A DNA stretch of 29,379 nucleotides, from the NCBI GenBank assembly GCA_002293625.1, contig DBDP01000054.1, positions 1 through 29,379 on the forward strand, in the 5' to 3' direction. Shown piece by piece: positions 29,270-29,379 of the stretch (the stretch's first letter is position 1; every line of letters begins with the position of its first letter). The DNA comes from Clostridiales bacterium UBA929 (GTDB lineage Bacteria; Bacillota; Clostridia; Oscillospirales; UBA929). A model generated the notes under the pieces. That model saw only the letters and a list, made by a program, of their open reading frames with translations. It ran no database searches and was not told the origin of the DNA. Position numbers and translations under genes: made by a program.

Positions 29270-29379
29270 TTACCTCCGCCGTCCAGCCGTTTCCAAGCCC
29301 TTTATACGCCTGTGTCGCGGATACCGCGCGGCAGTAATTGTCCGGCATGGTTTGGAGGCGGCAGCACTCGGTCACGGTC

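Noticed and set aside
29052..29375. 107-residue minus-strand frame beginning MTECCRLQTM
   Set aside because: Most of it overlaps the conserved portal frame, and its C-terminal half is Arg/Ala-rich shadow sequence. At most its first part holds portal sequence in a shifted frame.
1..29379. CRISPR array or insertion sequence
   Set aside because: No regularly spaced repeats, transposase-like proteins or terminal inverted repeats were seen.

Overview
The window comes from a moderately GC-rich member of the Bacillota, probably a Clostridia/Oscillospiraceae-type genome. The reasons are a single-chain glycyl-tRNA synthetase, strong SD-led genes with frequent GTG/TTG starts, a GldG/DUF4340 ABC operon, and a PBSX/skin-like contractile-tail prophage. 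No taxonomic search was possible.

Positions 1-12000 are host chromosome. From the left: an AT-rich, defence-like pair on the minus strand (a PD-(D/E)xK-type nuclease running off the edge, and an AAA/ABC-type ATPase split by a frameshift); glycyl-tRNA synthetase; a RelB-type antitoxin with a doubly frameshifted RelE/ParE-type toxin; one plus-strand polytopic membrane glycosyltransferase with a clear promoter; then a minus-strand operon of ABC ATPase, permease, GldG-like protein, DUF4340 protein, MnmE and a 61-residue membrane protein.

At 12001-12045 lies the 3' part of a tRNA gene (probably tRNA-Val, anticodon GAC) on the minus strand, with CCA end and a downstream terminator but no 5' half. 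This is the scar expected at one end of a prophage integrated in the tRNA anticodon loop. From there to the right edge all genes belong to a minus-strand prophage late region. Read from right to left it holds portal (5' end broken), MuF head protein with a C-terminal HEIVGH domain, a small downstream gene, scaffold, major capsid, head completion and connector proteins, tail terminator, sheath, tube, tail chaperone with a programmed -1 frameshift, tape measure, XkdQ/R/S/T/U baseplate proteins, Ig-like and fibre-like proteins, and holin-type membrane proteins. Neither an endolysin nor an integrase is present in the window.

The most interesting element is a self-contained cassette at about 19876-20366, between the tail chaperone and the tape measure. 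It has two facing consensus promoters, a 27-residue one-helix peptide ending in lysines, an overlapping antisense transcription unit, a second small protein and a terminator. This is the layout of a type I toxin-antitoxin module carried as a phage moron.

Other notable points are a 29-bp repeat (24/29 identical) in the two largest late-region gaps upstream of the tape measure and Ig-like genes, four HxH motifs at 16-17-residue spacing in the DUF2577 baseplate protein, and several signs of decay: a tape measure/XkdQ junction with xkdP missing, frameshifts in portal, XkdQ, ATPase and RelE, and a truncated fibre. Some of these could be sequencing indels.
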